Notes: generated from the letters alone by a model not told the origin. Positions 21,700-33,034 are shown, numbered from the stretch's first letter. The stretch is DNA of 64,000 nucleotides from Verticillium longisporum (GCA_019188255.1 JAETXT010000001.1:7440001-7504000), one strand, 5' to 3'. Numbers and translations are program-made.

Positions 21700-22260
21700 G
21701 CAACAGCTGCTGTCTTTGTTCGGCAGCCCACCGCCGTGTCTTATTTCGTAAACCCACATTCCTCGTGTCTATAACCTTCTAGGCACCTGCAAGGTTTATT
21801 TTGAGTTCACTTCGGGTAAAGAGAGTAGCCTAGCTGCTGCCTTTCTTCGGTATCCGACACTTATATTTCCAGTAGTTGGGTCAACTAACTAAAGGGAACA
21901 TCACGAGTCGTTCCAACGGCTTCACCATTCTCTCGACAAGACGCAGCTAACCGATACGGTTCTAGTAATTGTCGGCAACCTGATCTTACCACTAAAGTCC
22001 GACACTGGCTCTTGTTCCCTTCTTCATCCGGACGCTGCATTTCGAAGTGACCCTTGGCATACCGCACTCCGCTTGTGGTCGTGATTCGGCCCGATAGGGC
22101 CGAGACATGTTCGGCCGCTCCGTCTATGCAAGCCACCATGGCTAATGGGAAACTGAGAGTTCAGTCATTCTTCTTGCAGTGATCGCAGGTTCATTCCACA
22201 CGTTTGGTCAGAATGCGACTGCGAAGCTGGGTGTCAAGGATCGCGACGGTGGAATCCCTC
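21700..22260. other. Gene-free stretch
   Basis: A TATA-like TTATAAAATC on the minus strand near 21690-21700 could serve the secreted-protein gene. Nothing else is supported. Confidence 0.4.
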
Positions 22261-22478
22261 GTCCAGTATCCCCAATAGTGCAGACGGTTTATACTATTGG
22301 TCCACAGTGCTTCGTCGCCCTGGACAACGCGGCCGGAAGTCCAACTCAATCAAATAAAAAGCACAGGTGGGAACGTCTGACTGCTCAGTATTTTTGTCCA
22401 CGAATTGGGAAACGGCATTGATTGCCTTTGTCTTGAAGGCGTTAAATTGACATGGCATTCCAACTTCAGTTTAGACTA
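22261..22478 (-). mobile_element. MITE copy 1, lacking one end
   Basis: It aligns in reverse orientation with 26794-27048. The shared parts are AATAGTGCAGACGG at the left, CAGTGCTTCGTCGCCCTGGA, GGAAGTCCAACTCAATCAAA, CACGAATTGGGAAA and GGCGTTAAA, and it ends near TTTAGACTA, where the inverted terminal repeat should begin. Many scattered differences (very roughly 80 percent identity by eye) show an old copy. Confidence 0.75.
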
Positions 22479-22950
22479 GGGAATTGATAGGGACGCGTGA
22501 CGTTTGGATAGGGACGCGTGAGCGACTCGGACACATCGAGCATGAACTGTCCACAGACTCTAAGCAGAGGCGGCTGGGGCATCTGCCTTTGCGTCCTCGA
22601 GCAGTTCACGTTTCTGAGTGTGCCGAGTTTCCTGTAGACGCCGACACTCTGGATCCACAGCCCTCCACGACGCATCCCATGTCATGGCCTGCACCGGGCA
22701 TCATCGCGTCGTTGACAGGCACACTTCGGGACGCGGTCACCGCCACTCTGCGGTTTCTTTCCTGTCAAGCCATGCGGAATTAATGTTCCAGCAGCGCGAG
22801 CGACAGCCGAGAGAACCGGAGACAGATTATCCCTTTTCGTCCCTCTCCTGCTTCAAAGACGAATGCTGTCGACGCAAGCTGCAGTATATGGATGGCCTGG
22901 CCCGAGGACCGCAAGGAAAACCCTGCCTATGCTCTGTCATAGAGGCATTC
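22479..22950. other. Gene-free stretch with a short tandem repeat
   Basis: GATAGGGACGCGTGA occurs twice at 22485-22519. No gene is supported. Confidence 0.4.
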
Positions 22951-23098
22951 CTACTCCTGTAGCCGCGACTGGCCGAAGAAGATGAGCCACCACGAGCTCT
23001 GGAGCGTGTCGGGATGTGCCGCGCCCAGCGCCTTCTCGTGGCCCTGCAGCGCCCGCCGACGCATCTCCTCCGCCTCTTTGAACTTCCCCTAGTGCTGC
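22951..23098 (-). pseudogene. TPR repeat relic (kinesin light chain/NLR type)
   Basis: Read leftwards from about 23098, the frame encodes one tetratricopeptide repeat of the TPR_12 type: GKFKEAEEMRRRALQGHEKA, then LGAAHPDTL. It is preceded by a TAG where this family normally has Gln and ends at a stop at 22951. The repeat is typical of fungal NB-ARC/TPR proteins, which act as STAND-type receptors. Only about one and a half repeats remain, so it is a relic of a larger gene. Confidence 0.6.
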
Positions 23099-23099
23099 A

Positions 23100-23800
23100 G
23101 CACCCCTCCCCGGCTAACCCCTGACCCACATCATCCCCCCGTGCTCCTTGTATGCTCCATCCGACCAACCCCTGAGCGTCAATTATGGGGGCCCAACCCC
23201 TCTAATAACCCAATCTCTCGCCCTTCTCCTCTGGAGCCATGCCGACTTGCTGGATCTGCGGCGCCGACTGGTGTTTCGGAATCAGGGCCTCAGTGGCCGC
23301 AGAAATAAGCCCAGGCGATGGGGACAAAAGCCAGGCGGGTAGCCAATCCAGCAGCATTTGAGGCAGTGGGCTGCGGCCTCGCTGGGCAAAGCTAGCATCA
23401 CCAACGCAGTGGTGACTCCTTCAGCAAAAGAAGCGGCCGCAGATGCCGCAGTGCACTATGACCTGACCGTAGAATCTAGTTGTCGATGAGCAAGATCACA
23501 GCGCAAATATGGTTATCTTGTGGTGTAGCTCTTCGATTTGCCCTGATCTTCCATCTAACTCTCCCTCGGGAACGTGACTGCCCTGCGCAAAACGGGTTCG
23601 GAGTTTTGTCCGCGTCAGACCGAGGACCATTACGGGGGTGCGGGGTCGCCAACAGCCCACTTTGTCTACATGCAGACGTGACATACCAGGAGGCCAACCT
23701 TATACTGCCTCTCCAACCCCATTTCCCTCTCCCATCATCTTCCCCTTCTGTTTGCCAACAATTCTCGAGATAGCGGCACGCGCGCATTTACTTTCACCGT
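23100..23800. other. Gene-free stretch, promoter region of the SAM-domain gene
   Basis: No coding signal is convincing. The last 100 bases are pyrimidine-rich just before the start at 23801. Confidence 0.4.
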
Positions 23801-25950
23801 ATGCCTCGTCTCTCATTGGTAGCCGACATGACAACGCCTTCGCCAGCGTTCCTCCTGCTCTTGGATTACGCTGGTCTCGCAGCGTACCAAGCTCAACTGC
23901 TCGACCATGGGTTTGAAGACTTGGATGCATTGTGCGACATAACGGCGGAAGACATGACAAAGATCGGCATTCCAGCCGATTATCGGAAGATCTTGATTGA
24001 ACTATTCACACAGCTGCGTTCAGCGAGAGCAATGGGTTCACAACAGGCAGCTACCTCGCCAATCCTCGACCAAGGGCACGGAGCCGCTGCAGCTCCACCG
24101 ACAAACACCAGCCAATATACGACAGGCTCACTTCTAAAAACGGCTGCGCAATCGGGTCCCTCCGTTGTCGGCCAGCCTTGCATCACTGATCCCAGCCATA
24201 TGCTCTTGTCCTCGCCGCTTGGTCTGGAGATGTTGGTGCCTGCGTCGACATGGACGAGCGTTACTGCTGATGCCAGTCTTGTCCAGAGCCTCCTCGCCCT
24301 ATACTTTTGTTGGGAATATCCAATCTTTGCGTCCCTGGACAAGGACTACTTCATCCGAGACTTCTGCCATGGCACATCCCGGTACTGCTCTCCAATGCTC
24401 GTCAATGCTCTGCTCGCACTTGGTTACTGCTGGAGTAGCCAGCAACTTGGGACAGCGACAAATGTGCAAGACCACCACCCCTCAGGAGATGAGTACTTTG
24501 CAGAGTCGCAAAGATTGTTCCACGCCGAAGAGGACCACTACAACTTGACGACCATCCAAACCCTCGCGGTCATGTCCCTTCGCGAGTCAAGTTGCGGCAG
24601 AGACACTCAAAGTTTCCATTATGCCGGACAATGCGTCCGGCTAGCTACGGAAATGGGCCTACACCGTCTGAGCAAAATCATGGACAGCACCGAGTATGCA
24701 GTCGCTACGGCTACTATATGGGGCGCCTTCGGACTTCACCAATAAGTTACGCCAGTTTATATAGTCATCACTTTTCCTCATCATTAGGTTCTTTAGCTAA
24801 CATGTTTTACTGCTTGGGCGCTCACAGCGAACGATCTACCTAGCTGCTCGTCAAACTTTCCGGGAATCATGCCGGCCATGGCCGAGGTGTCTCTTGATAC
24901 TGAAAGTTCCAGCTGGGTTCTTTACACCGACGGTAGGTCAATACCAGCTGGAAACAAAGAGCTCCAGAACATCTAAGATCAGCTGCTTACCCGGGAACCA
25001 GATGGCCTCTCCGGAAAGCCCGTTGCTCAAGCGTCACACAGAGCGTCGGTCTTCAACAGTTTCTGTGAACTTAGCGAGTTGGTCCATGAGACTCTTTACC
25101 TCCTTCACACACCAAGCCATCTGCCCCCAAGCCGAGGGCTGCTAGCCCTTTACACGAAGTACCTGGGTTGGTATGATCTTCTCCCTGATTTCTTCAGACT
25201 TGGCCAAAACTCCACGCCGGCGGTTCTTTTTGCGCAGTACGTTTTGCGGCTCTTAGAAGCCCCTTTATCTGCTAAACCGCCGCAAGCATGTACTACCATT
25301 TTGCGATCATGCTGCTTTTCCGACCGTTCATATCATTTTCGATTCCGCAGTCAGAGATCTCGCCTCGGACTGTCAGCTTCGAGGCGGCAAATGCAATATC
25401 TGGACTGCTACAGTCATATTCGCAGCTCTACACGCTACAGCGCCTACCAAGCTTTGTGCCGAACTTCATCCTTACATCTTCAATCATGCACCTTTCGCTG
25501 AACCCCAGCCTATCCCTCCATCTGAGCCCAGCGAAGGCACAGGCGCGAAAGGTTGCCTCACAACATATCGCCCGCACGATCCGTCGCAACATCGATTACC
25601 TGGCCGAGATAGCTCCTTGCCACCGCTCGGCTAGGCGGGCAAACTACCTCGTCCGCGCCCTAGCCCAGACAGAGGGCCTCATCAACAGCCAGGCGCTCGC
25701 AAGTGCAGAGGAAGGGGTTTCTTCGCAAGGGCCGAGCAGTCGAGGCGGCGTGTTCCGAGCGCTTGACGAGACGCATCTGTCGAAATGGGTGAAACACACA
25801 GGAAGGTTTCTTGGAGCGGCTTCAAGGGCTGTGACTGGCTTGAATGAGTTGGAAAACCCGCCCTTCTGGCTTGCGCTCACGCAAGACATCGCGGTGTCGT
25901 CGAGTCAGGCTGCCCTTGAAAAGACTGGTTGGTGTGCCTTGATAGAATAG
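23801..25950 (+). CDS. Fungal transcription-factor-domain protein with N-terminal SAM domain
   Basis: The exons are 23801-24742, 24797-24932, 25002-25236 and 25287-25950, about 658 residues. Residues about 15-70 form a SAM domain (YQAQLLDHGFEDLDALCDIT and EDMTKIGIPADYRKIL). The fungal-specific middle homology domain of zinc-cluster factors follows (YFCWEYPIFASLDKDYFIRD, YCSPMLVNALLALG, GQCVRLATEMGLHRL, AWALTANDLPS). No Zn2Cys6 motif is visible upstream, so the SAM domain seems to replace the DNA-binding domain. A role as a regulator partner is inferred. Introns 2 and 3 are canonical. The first intron has a good acceptor (TTTAG, 24791-24796), but its donor reads CACCAATAAGTT, with no GT at the needed place, so the gene may be damaged there. 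A second in-frame ATG is at 23828. Confidence 0.75.
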
Positions 25951-26793
25951 CAGCGGCACATAGTCACGGGAACGGTGGGCGAAAACATGCCGCTTCGATG
26001 AGTGACCCGGTGTTGCAATCCTCTGTTCTTGGGCTGCCTGCTTACTGCGGCACCTTTCCATCAAGTGTACAACCGGAAACAATTGGCTGACCTTCAGTGG
26101 TCCGATTACTGATCGGCAAATGCTCAGACACGCGCTACTTGCGCCCCGCCGACGTCACCAGCACTGCACAAATTGGTCCCCGCCAACTATAATCGTTAGT
26201 GGCCGCGGTTGGCGACGTCACACGGATTGGGATCCCCATGGCAATTGTAAATGCCATCCAGAGGATTATGGTTAATTCATCCCCTTTCCTGCCACTATGG
26301 CAACACTAACGGAACCATGATGTAGTCATCTGATCATCGAACTGCAGTATAGCGCAATGCGGGCAATCACGAGAGTGATTTCTAGGTTGTTGGACCGAGC
26401 GGTTATCACGTCGGAGTGGAAACCTGCTCCAACTGCCCCGTGTGCGTCCCTTGCTGCTTTCATATGTGTGGGAGGCGTTGACGGGGCTGGGGATTGCGCA
26501 ATCGCCGTTGTGGGTCGTCATCGCGACGGACAAGACGAGTGTGCGGGGAGGCGAGGCACACCTGCTAGAGCCGATCAGTTGGAGGTGAGAAGTCGACTGA
26601 CTGATGAATGATGTTCGAATGCACCTACGTGAGTGGGTGTGTTGGTCGGGCGGCGGCGGCGGGATGCCCACCCCCCAGTACAATTGCCAGCCGGTCAAGC
26701 CAGGCCCAGAAGCTTTCCCGTTATTGGACAATGCGGAAAAGTACCCAAGTGCACTGTACAGCTTCGGCCTCCTTCCTGAAGGGACCAGGTCAG
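25951..26793. other. Gene-free stretch
   Basis: The region between the SAM-domain gene and MITE copy 2 has no supported gene, despite several open frames of 60-140 codons in both directions. Confidence 0.4.
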
Positions 26794-27048
26794 GGCCAGC
26801 GCTCTTAATAGTGCAGACGGTCTACACTATTAGTGTAAACTGAAGATGGAAGCCCATGTCAGTTTAACGCCCTCAAGGCAAAAGCAAGTAATGCCTTTCC
26901 CAATTCGTGGGCAAAAATACGAACTAGTCGGATGTTCCCAATCTTTGCTTTTAATTTGATTGAGTTGGACTTCCGACATCGTTGTCCAGGGCGACGAAGC
27001 AGTGTGGACTAATAGTGTAGACCGTCTGCACTATTAAGAGCGCTGGCC
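26794..27048 (+). mobile_element. MITE copy 2, 255 bp with 41-bp perfect inverted repeats
   Basis: The left end begins GGCCAGCGCTCTTAATAGTG and continues CAGACGGTCTACACTATTAGT. The right end is its exact reverse complement over 41 bases. It has no coding capacity. A second, inverted and diverged copy lies at 22261-22478. No clear target duplication was found, so the exact ends could lie some bases inside the perfect inverted repeat, for example at the TTAA. Confidence 0.8.
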
Positions 27049-27087
27049 GCTACATCCGAGTAGGGAATCAGGTCAAGTCAAGTCAAG
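27049..27087 (+). repeat. LINE-A-type 3' tail remnant
   Basis: GCTACATCCGAGTAGGGAATC followed by AGGTCAAGTCAAGTCAAGTCC closely matches the LINE-A 3' end at 18980-19012. The rest of that LINE is not recognisable to the left, where the MITE now lies. Confidence 0.6.
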
Positions 27088-27172
27088 TCCGAGGAGTCGA
27101 TAGTAAGCACGAAACTGGCTATCCAGTGTCCTTTTTCAAACATACATAGATTTTGGCTATCCCAGCACCATC

Positions 27173-27562
27173 ATGAGCCAAGCGCCGAATGCACCAAAGC
27201 CACCGAGTCCACCACGACTCTCCGCCGACCCACTCGCATCACCCGATGGCGCAGCCAGCCGACCTCCCAGCGAGACTCTCGACCCGGCTACTGGGCCACA
27301 GCCTCTGAAGCATATCACACGGGACATCAAACAGGCCGAAATACGGTTGTCTTCCACGCGACAATGTACGACCACCAAGAGTTACCCACTGAGCGCTTGG
27401 ATGTCGACGAGGGTTCCTGGAACGCCGGTGGCGCATTCGACCGCGAAACCACTCAACTTCTCATATGGACAATGCGCGAAGACAAAAAGGTCGCTACTCG
27501 GGCATCATTGGTGGCGTCCTTGCCTGACAATATCACTGTTTGAACCAGTGTCTTCTGGGTAA
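27173..27562 (+). CDS. Unknown Pro/Ser-rich open frame
   Basis: It is a 129-codon frame from a true ATG. The first 40 residues are Pro/Ser/Ala-rich (PPSPPRLSADPLASP). I do not recognise it. Another frame (from about 27363) also reads open and looks more protein-like (RLDVDEGSWNAGGAFD), so a frameshift or intron may be involved. It follows a LINE tail and may be the start of another degraded LINE ORF1. Low confidence. Confidence 0.25.
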   Translation: MSQAPNAPKPPSPPRLSADPLASPDGAASRPPSETLDPATGPQPLKHITRDIKQAEIRLSSTRQCTTTKSYPLSAWMSTRVPGTPVAHSTAKPLNFSYGQCAKTKRSLLGHHWWRPCLTISLFEPVSSG

Positions 27563-28019
27563 TCGGAGCTTGTAAACAGGAAAGAATCTCTGCAGAGTAG
27601 GGTCTTGGCCGTCTGTAGCCCAAGGGCCAATACTTATTACACGTCCTTGTTATTATGACTACCGCGTCTCATGGGGCGCGTATGGTCAGGTGCCTCGCAA
27701 ACCTGTTCATTCAGAGAACGTCAATGTCACCGAATTGGTCCACCATGTCTGGACAAAATCTTGCAGCTCACAGGGGGACCACACATGACACATCTACCCT
27801 AATCAATGGCCGGTGGATTAAGAAACTGGTCAGAAGGAATACGGCAACCCGTCTCTCAAGATTGAATATTCAAGGTCTAAATTAAAATCTAGGAAGGATA
27901 TATAACGCTCACGAATAGTTTGAGTGCTGACAACGAGGTCCAGCAAAGAGCCTGTTCCAAAATTCGTTGAGAGGCCGGTTGGGCAGAACGGGTTGTCGAG
28001 CATTCGACTTGAACCAAGC
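27563..28019. other. Gene-free stretch downstream of the GMC gene
   Basis: No supported feature was seen. It lies between an unknown plus-strand frame and the 3' end of the minus-strand GMC gene. Confidence 0.4.
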
Positions 28020-29838
28020 TCACGCAGAAGCAATAATCTTGGCCGCGGCGACCTCAGCAATGCCATACGCCGAAGTCTGAATGTGGGCGGACGGGATGAT
28101 GGGGATGATGCTGTTGTCGACAACGCGCAGACCAGTCGTGCCGTAGACGCGAAGGTCGGCGTCAACCACACCGCCGTCCTTGCGGGGCAGCATGGCGCAG
28201 GTCCCCACGGGGTGATAGAAGCTGCCCATGCCCTTCTTCGCGTATTCGAGCCACTGCGCGTCCGTCTGGATGTCCTCACCGGGCTCCGTCTCGGCCTCCC
28301 AGGTGGACTTGATGGGCTCAGTGTTGGCGATGCGGCGCGAGAACTTGTCCGCCTCGACGAGCGCAATGTGGTCGTAGTCGTTGCTCATGAACTTGGGATG
28401 GATGATAGGCTTCCCGCGGGGGTTCTTGGGGTCGATGTGCACGAAGCCGCGCGAGAAAGGGTGCATGGCGGTCGAGAGGAAGGTGACGAACTTGCCGCCA
28501 GTGTAGGCGATGGCACCGGCGAAGTTGGCTTCGTAGATCACTTCCACCGACGGCACCTTGAGGTTCTCGAGGAACTGCAGCTTCTTGACGTCGATGGCGT
28601 TGGTGCTGCTGCCGAAGGTGTCGCGAGCAATCTTCTTCATCTTGGCCTCCAAGCCGAGCTGCTTCCAGTTCATAAAGCCGTAGGCTGCGGTCGTGTATTC
28701 ATACAGCGACTGCTTGCCCTCCTGCCACTTCTGCAGCTCGCCCGTTGCGTTGGCGCCGGCGTTGTCGAAGATGAGGTTGTCGAAAGAGTCGATGCCATCC
28801 TTCAGTCGGTATGTGTTGGACATGCGGATGTGGTCTTGGTAGTTCTCGCCGACACCCGGGAGGTTGACAAGCGGAGTGATACCGGCGGCCTTGAGTACAG
28901 CGGGCTCACCAACACCCGAGAGCTCAAGGAGACCGGGGCTCTGAACGGAACCAGTAGACACAATGACCTCCTTCTTGGCCGTAATGATCCCCCGCACGGT
29001 AACGTGACACCGGTCGCCTGGTACGAGTTCTTGCGCTTGACCAAGTTGACCTTGGACACCTGGGTGTTGGTCTTGACGACCAGATTCTTGCCGGCCAAGG
29101 GCAGGTAGCTGCTGGCGGAGTAGGAGCGGGTGTGCTTCGTTACGTCAATGTTGGTGGGGCTGGAATCCGACGCCGATGGGTCCGCCACCCATGGTCTTGT
29201 CATTGATGTTGATGCCCAGCTTGCTGACGGCGGGCTCCCAAAGTTGTAGGACAGGGTACACGACACGGTTGTAGTAGTTGCGAATGGGCCCCGTATAGCC
29301 ATGCCTGTCGTTGTCGGAGCCGGTGAAGTTCTCCGACTTGATCATGGCATTGATCATGGTGTTCTAACCCCAGCCCTGTTGCCGAGCTCAGCCCACGACT
29401 CGTACTCCGGCGATGACGCGCGGTCGTAGCAGAGGTAGTTCATCGCGGACGAGCCGCCAAGCACCTTTCCGCGATTGACGAGAACGGAGCGGTCATCGAG
29501 GGACGACTGCCCCACTATCGTGAAGTTCCAATCAAGGTTGGATCCCAAGATCGATCCGCGGAAACCGGGAACATTGATCTTCAGATCGTCGGGAGCGGCA
29601 GGGCCGGCCTCGATGAGCAGAATCTTGGATTTGGAGAGGCCCAAACTCAGACGTGTGGCGAGGGCAGTACCAGCAGTACCACCACCGACGACGATCTAGG
29701 GTTCTGTCAGCAAATCTGGAACGCAACAGGCCGCCTGAGCGGTACTCAGCCTACACTCACGTAGTCATACGAGTCAGCTTCCGCAGATACGCTGGTGGTA
29801 AGCGCAATGGCTGCCACGAGGGATTGTGAGAACTTCAT
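28020..29838 (-). pseudogene. GMC-family FAD oxidoreductase, secreted, broken by several small lesions
   Basis: Exon 1 (29761-29838) encodes a signal peptide (FSQSLVAAIALTTSVSA). An intron follows (29696-29760), then 28020-29695. The ADP-binding motif IVVGGGTAGTALATRLS, the second GMC signature around GKVLGGSSAMNYL, and the substrate-side motifs GSVQSPGLLELSGVG, FYHPVGTCAM and the terminal SAHIQTSAYGIAE are all present. Corrected length is about 584 residues, normal for glucose oxidase/aryl-alcohol oxidase relatives; the substrate is not predictable. Lesions: one base missing near 29376, a TAG where the family has Trp (29364-29366), one extra C in the run complementary to 29156-29159, and one base missing near 29000-29005. 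Net spliced length agrees with these. The rest is well conserved, so loss is recent or partly a sequencing artefact. Confidence 0.8.
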
Positions 29839-31699
29839 GACGAATGGTGATCTTGGCCGATTCACGACAAGCCCTACGACGGAAGCGAATAGTGAGGTCG
29901 GTGGCTAGCAACGAAAGCTTTCCTAATGAACGAACGAGGCTTGTAGTGTTTATCAGCATGAGGAGAAGGCGTCGCTTAGTCGCCCACCGCGCCCACCGCG
30001 CCCTGGCCGGGGGCCAAAGGTCGCTTAGAACCTTGACGTTGCATCCTAGCCATTGTGTAGCCAATAAATAGTGCTTGGTCAGGGCTGGAGATGGCCTCAT
30101 CTCCAAAGAACGGCGTGATGCATACCTGACTAAATCTGAGTCCCTTGCAAGATACGACCAATCATACTGCAGCTGGGAGCATACGAGTACTCTCCGTCAG
30201 CACTCCCGATATTGCCGCAAAATGCTAGGCCTGGAACTACCAGCGGTCGGGAACCAGCTGGCAAAGCAAGTAGATCGGATGCTTTCTACATGTACATGCA
30301 TGCATGCATGGACATTGCGAGGTGCGTGATTGGGTACCGTCTTCTGGATTCCGCACATGTCTTTCCCAGCATGTAGAGAGGAAAGCCAGGGGTGCAGTCC
30401 TGGACCTGCATCTCGGTTTGCTAACCCAGGCACATCTGGATGGTTTGTTGTGACATGAGAATAACTGGGCCTATCACCACTGTGCTAAACGAGGTAGAAG
30501 CGGAACACGGCACGCAGCCCTCCCTACATCTGACCCCCGAGGATAACTTTGTTCGTACTAGTATGCGCATATATCATGCCGACTGAGTTCTAGCACAGGG
30601 GACCTAGGTGAGAGTGGGGCAGGTGCTCTCGCATCCGGTCACTTCCTTTGAAGAATGACTCGTCAAGCGGGACCCTAGGAGGATGGAATCGCTCATTTCC
30701 GGCCATGCTGCGGCGGCAAGGGGAAGCGGGTGGTCCGCCCGACCCCTAAGCCCTGGTAAACCGCTTGCTAGCGCTTTCCGGGCATGGTTGTATTAGCCAG
30801 CCACGACCGTTGCGGGGGTGGAGCGGCCCATCGAAAGCTTGAAAGGCTGGAAAGTTTAATACCTGGAGTCGAGTCTGTGCGGAGCTGGGGGTTTGCGCAT
30901 TTCAGTCTCTCGTTCCTACCTTTACCTTGTTCTTTATCATGCGAGGCCTTCAGGGACCTGTTCGTCTCCTATGCATGCAGCCGGAGAAGGACCCCTTTCT
31001 GGCGTCAGGTAACTCTGCCGTGACTGAAACTGACTCGTTGATGTGCAAAACATGTATGTTCCGTCCCATTGCCACGGCGTCTTTGAATTCAGACGCACAG
31101 ATGCCGAAGGGTACGAGAAATGCGATGATGCCCCATGGACCCAACATTTGCCCCTCCTCGTGCCTCGATGGTCTGAACGCCACTACGCCGCCCATGGGAG
31201 AGTCGGCACATGGCGACGAGAGCTGATGGTGTGCTGAAGACATGGGCAGGGGCGGGAAACAAGGGCAAGCGTCAGCTGCAAACCCTGCAGATACGCAACC
31301 TCTTGGCCGGTACCACCGAGACATGGCTAAGGAGGCAAGAAAAAGGGACTCGGTTGGCCGGCTAAAACGTTCGCTCAGGCCTGACTAGAGCTTCCAGACG
31401 CTGACGATCCCACGAATGTGTACAAGTCTTGACGCCCCGCCTGGCGCCTGCAGTGTCATCTCATCATGTGCAGATCAACCGTTCATCTCTCAAAGTACAG
31501 ATACAGGACGTGCAATGCAACCCCCCGGCCGCCCAGGTTCATCCCGATCCACGCTCGACCCTGAATTTACCATATGCCTGTCTAGGTGCGCAATCACGTT
31601 CATGGCGGCATCTCATTACTTATACGTTACTGTCCTCCGCCAACCCTGCAACGCCGCCCGCCGAGACCTTTTGACGATCTGCTGAATGAGTCCAACGAT
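29839..31699. other. Long gene-free stretch
   Basis: Almost 1.9 kb between the divergently arranged GMC and rhodopsin-type genes has no supported coding region. It contains a CATG-type simple repeat at 30290-30310 and would hold both promoters. Confidence 0.5.
30290..30310. repeat. CATG/TGCA simple repeat
   Basis: Alternating ATGC/CATG tetranucleotides form a small self-complementary run. Confidence 0.5.
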
Positions 31700-33034
31700 A
31701 TGGCAGAGCTGCCAACAACAATCCGCACCGCCACCAACGGGCCTTTGGCTACCGGTATCGCCATTGGCTTCGTATCTGCTTCCGCAGTATGTGTGGCAGG
31801 ACGTTTCTACACTCGAGGAGTACTCTTGGGATCCATTGGCAAGGATGACTGGAGCATACTGATTGCATCCGTCTGTTCTTTGTTCTCGTGCTGCTGTGTT
31901 CCAGTGCTGACGAACCCATCAGGTCTTCTCAGCCATCAACTCCATCGCCATGTGCTTTGAGGTTAAGTACGGCTTGGGAGACACTCCGAGAATGTGTCGG
32001 CGGAGGAGGGCGCTGAGAACTTGAAGGTATTTATCCCATCAAAAAGCCCGGCGTGCGGGCCAACATGTCCATGGGCGAGAAGTCGACGATCTTGGAAGAG
32101 ACTAACCTGTGCCTACCTAGTTCCTCTTGGTCGCTATTCTTAATTACAACATGGGAATGAACGTCGTGAAGCTCGGTTTCTTATTCCAATATCGGCGAAT
32201 CTTCGAACATTCTGCGGTCCAGAAGGTGTGCTACTGGTTCATGATCTACGTCTGCATCTGGGCATGCGTACAAGCCACCCTTCTTGGGCTTGCATGCCTG
32301 CCCATCTCCTACTTCGTCCCGAGCATGGCCGGAACCTGTCTAGACACACTGCCTATATGGTACTTCTCCTCCGGCATGAGCATGGCGACCGACATCGTCA
32401 TTTTCTGCATCCCGATTCCCTCAGTTTTGAAACTCCAGCTTCCTCTGAAGCAAAGGATTATAGTGCTCGGCATTTTCGGTCTCGGCTTCTTGTACGGTTA
32501 CCCCATTCATCCGCACCACGCCCGAGAAGTTCACTTTGCTAACATGTCGCCTTTAGTGTCTGCATCGTCTCGATATATCGCATGTTCACCCTCAAAGCCG
32601 GCGTCATTAGCCAAGACCCGTCCTGGGACAACGTTGGCGTCGCTATCTGGTCCTGCCTCGAGCTCAACGTCTCCATCATCGCATCCACACTGCCGACACT
32701 CCGGCCATTGCTCGCCCGCCTCTTGCCTGGCGCCGGCCTTTCCTCCGCCCGCAACTATCACAGTACCTACCATCGTTACGGCTCAACCTCAGCCGCCATG
32801 GGTGGTGCCGCCTTCAAGTCGACAGAGAGCAGGAGCAGCAAGATGCGGAGTATAAGCACCGAGGAGTTGGCCCTCGATGATATCATGATGGAAAGCCCCG
32901 CTACGAGCGTCCCCAACGGTATCCACTGGCATGTCTCATCAGAACCGACCAAGAGCTTTTATTTAGCAGACGAGTCCAAAGGGAACCACATTGTCAGGAC
33001 AACGGAGATATCAGTTGATGTTCGCGGGCGGTAG
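31700..33034 (+). CDS. Fungal rhodopsin-domain integral membrane protein, one frameshift
   Basis: The exons are 31700-31870, 31923-32026, 32121-32491 and 32557-33034, about 374 residues. The pattern is that of the large fungal family of seven-helix membrane proteins: LATGIAIGFVSASAVCVAGR (helix 1), DDWSILIAS (helix 2), VVKLGFLFQYRRIF, WFMIYVCIWACVQATLLGLA, MSMATDIVIFCIPIPSVLKL, QRIIVLGIFGLGFL and an ELNVSIIASTLPTLRPLL last helix, then a Ser-rich cytoplasmic tail. It sits in the plasma membrane, and the ligand is unknown. In exon 2 the frame breaks near 31979-31984 (GACACTCC, where GACCACTCC is needed for GLGDHSENV). Total exon length is one base short of a multiple of three, so this is the only length error. 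The donor of intron 1 (GTCTGT) is weak. Confidence 0.75.

Noticed and set aside
27924..29108. A 394-codon plus-strand open frame opposite the GMC gene
   Set aside because: Antisense to a well-conserved GMC coding sequence; the Val/Leu/Asp-rich composition is a codon-bias shadow.
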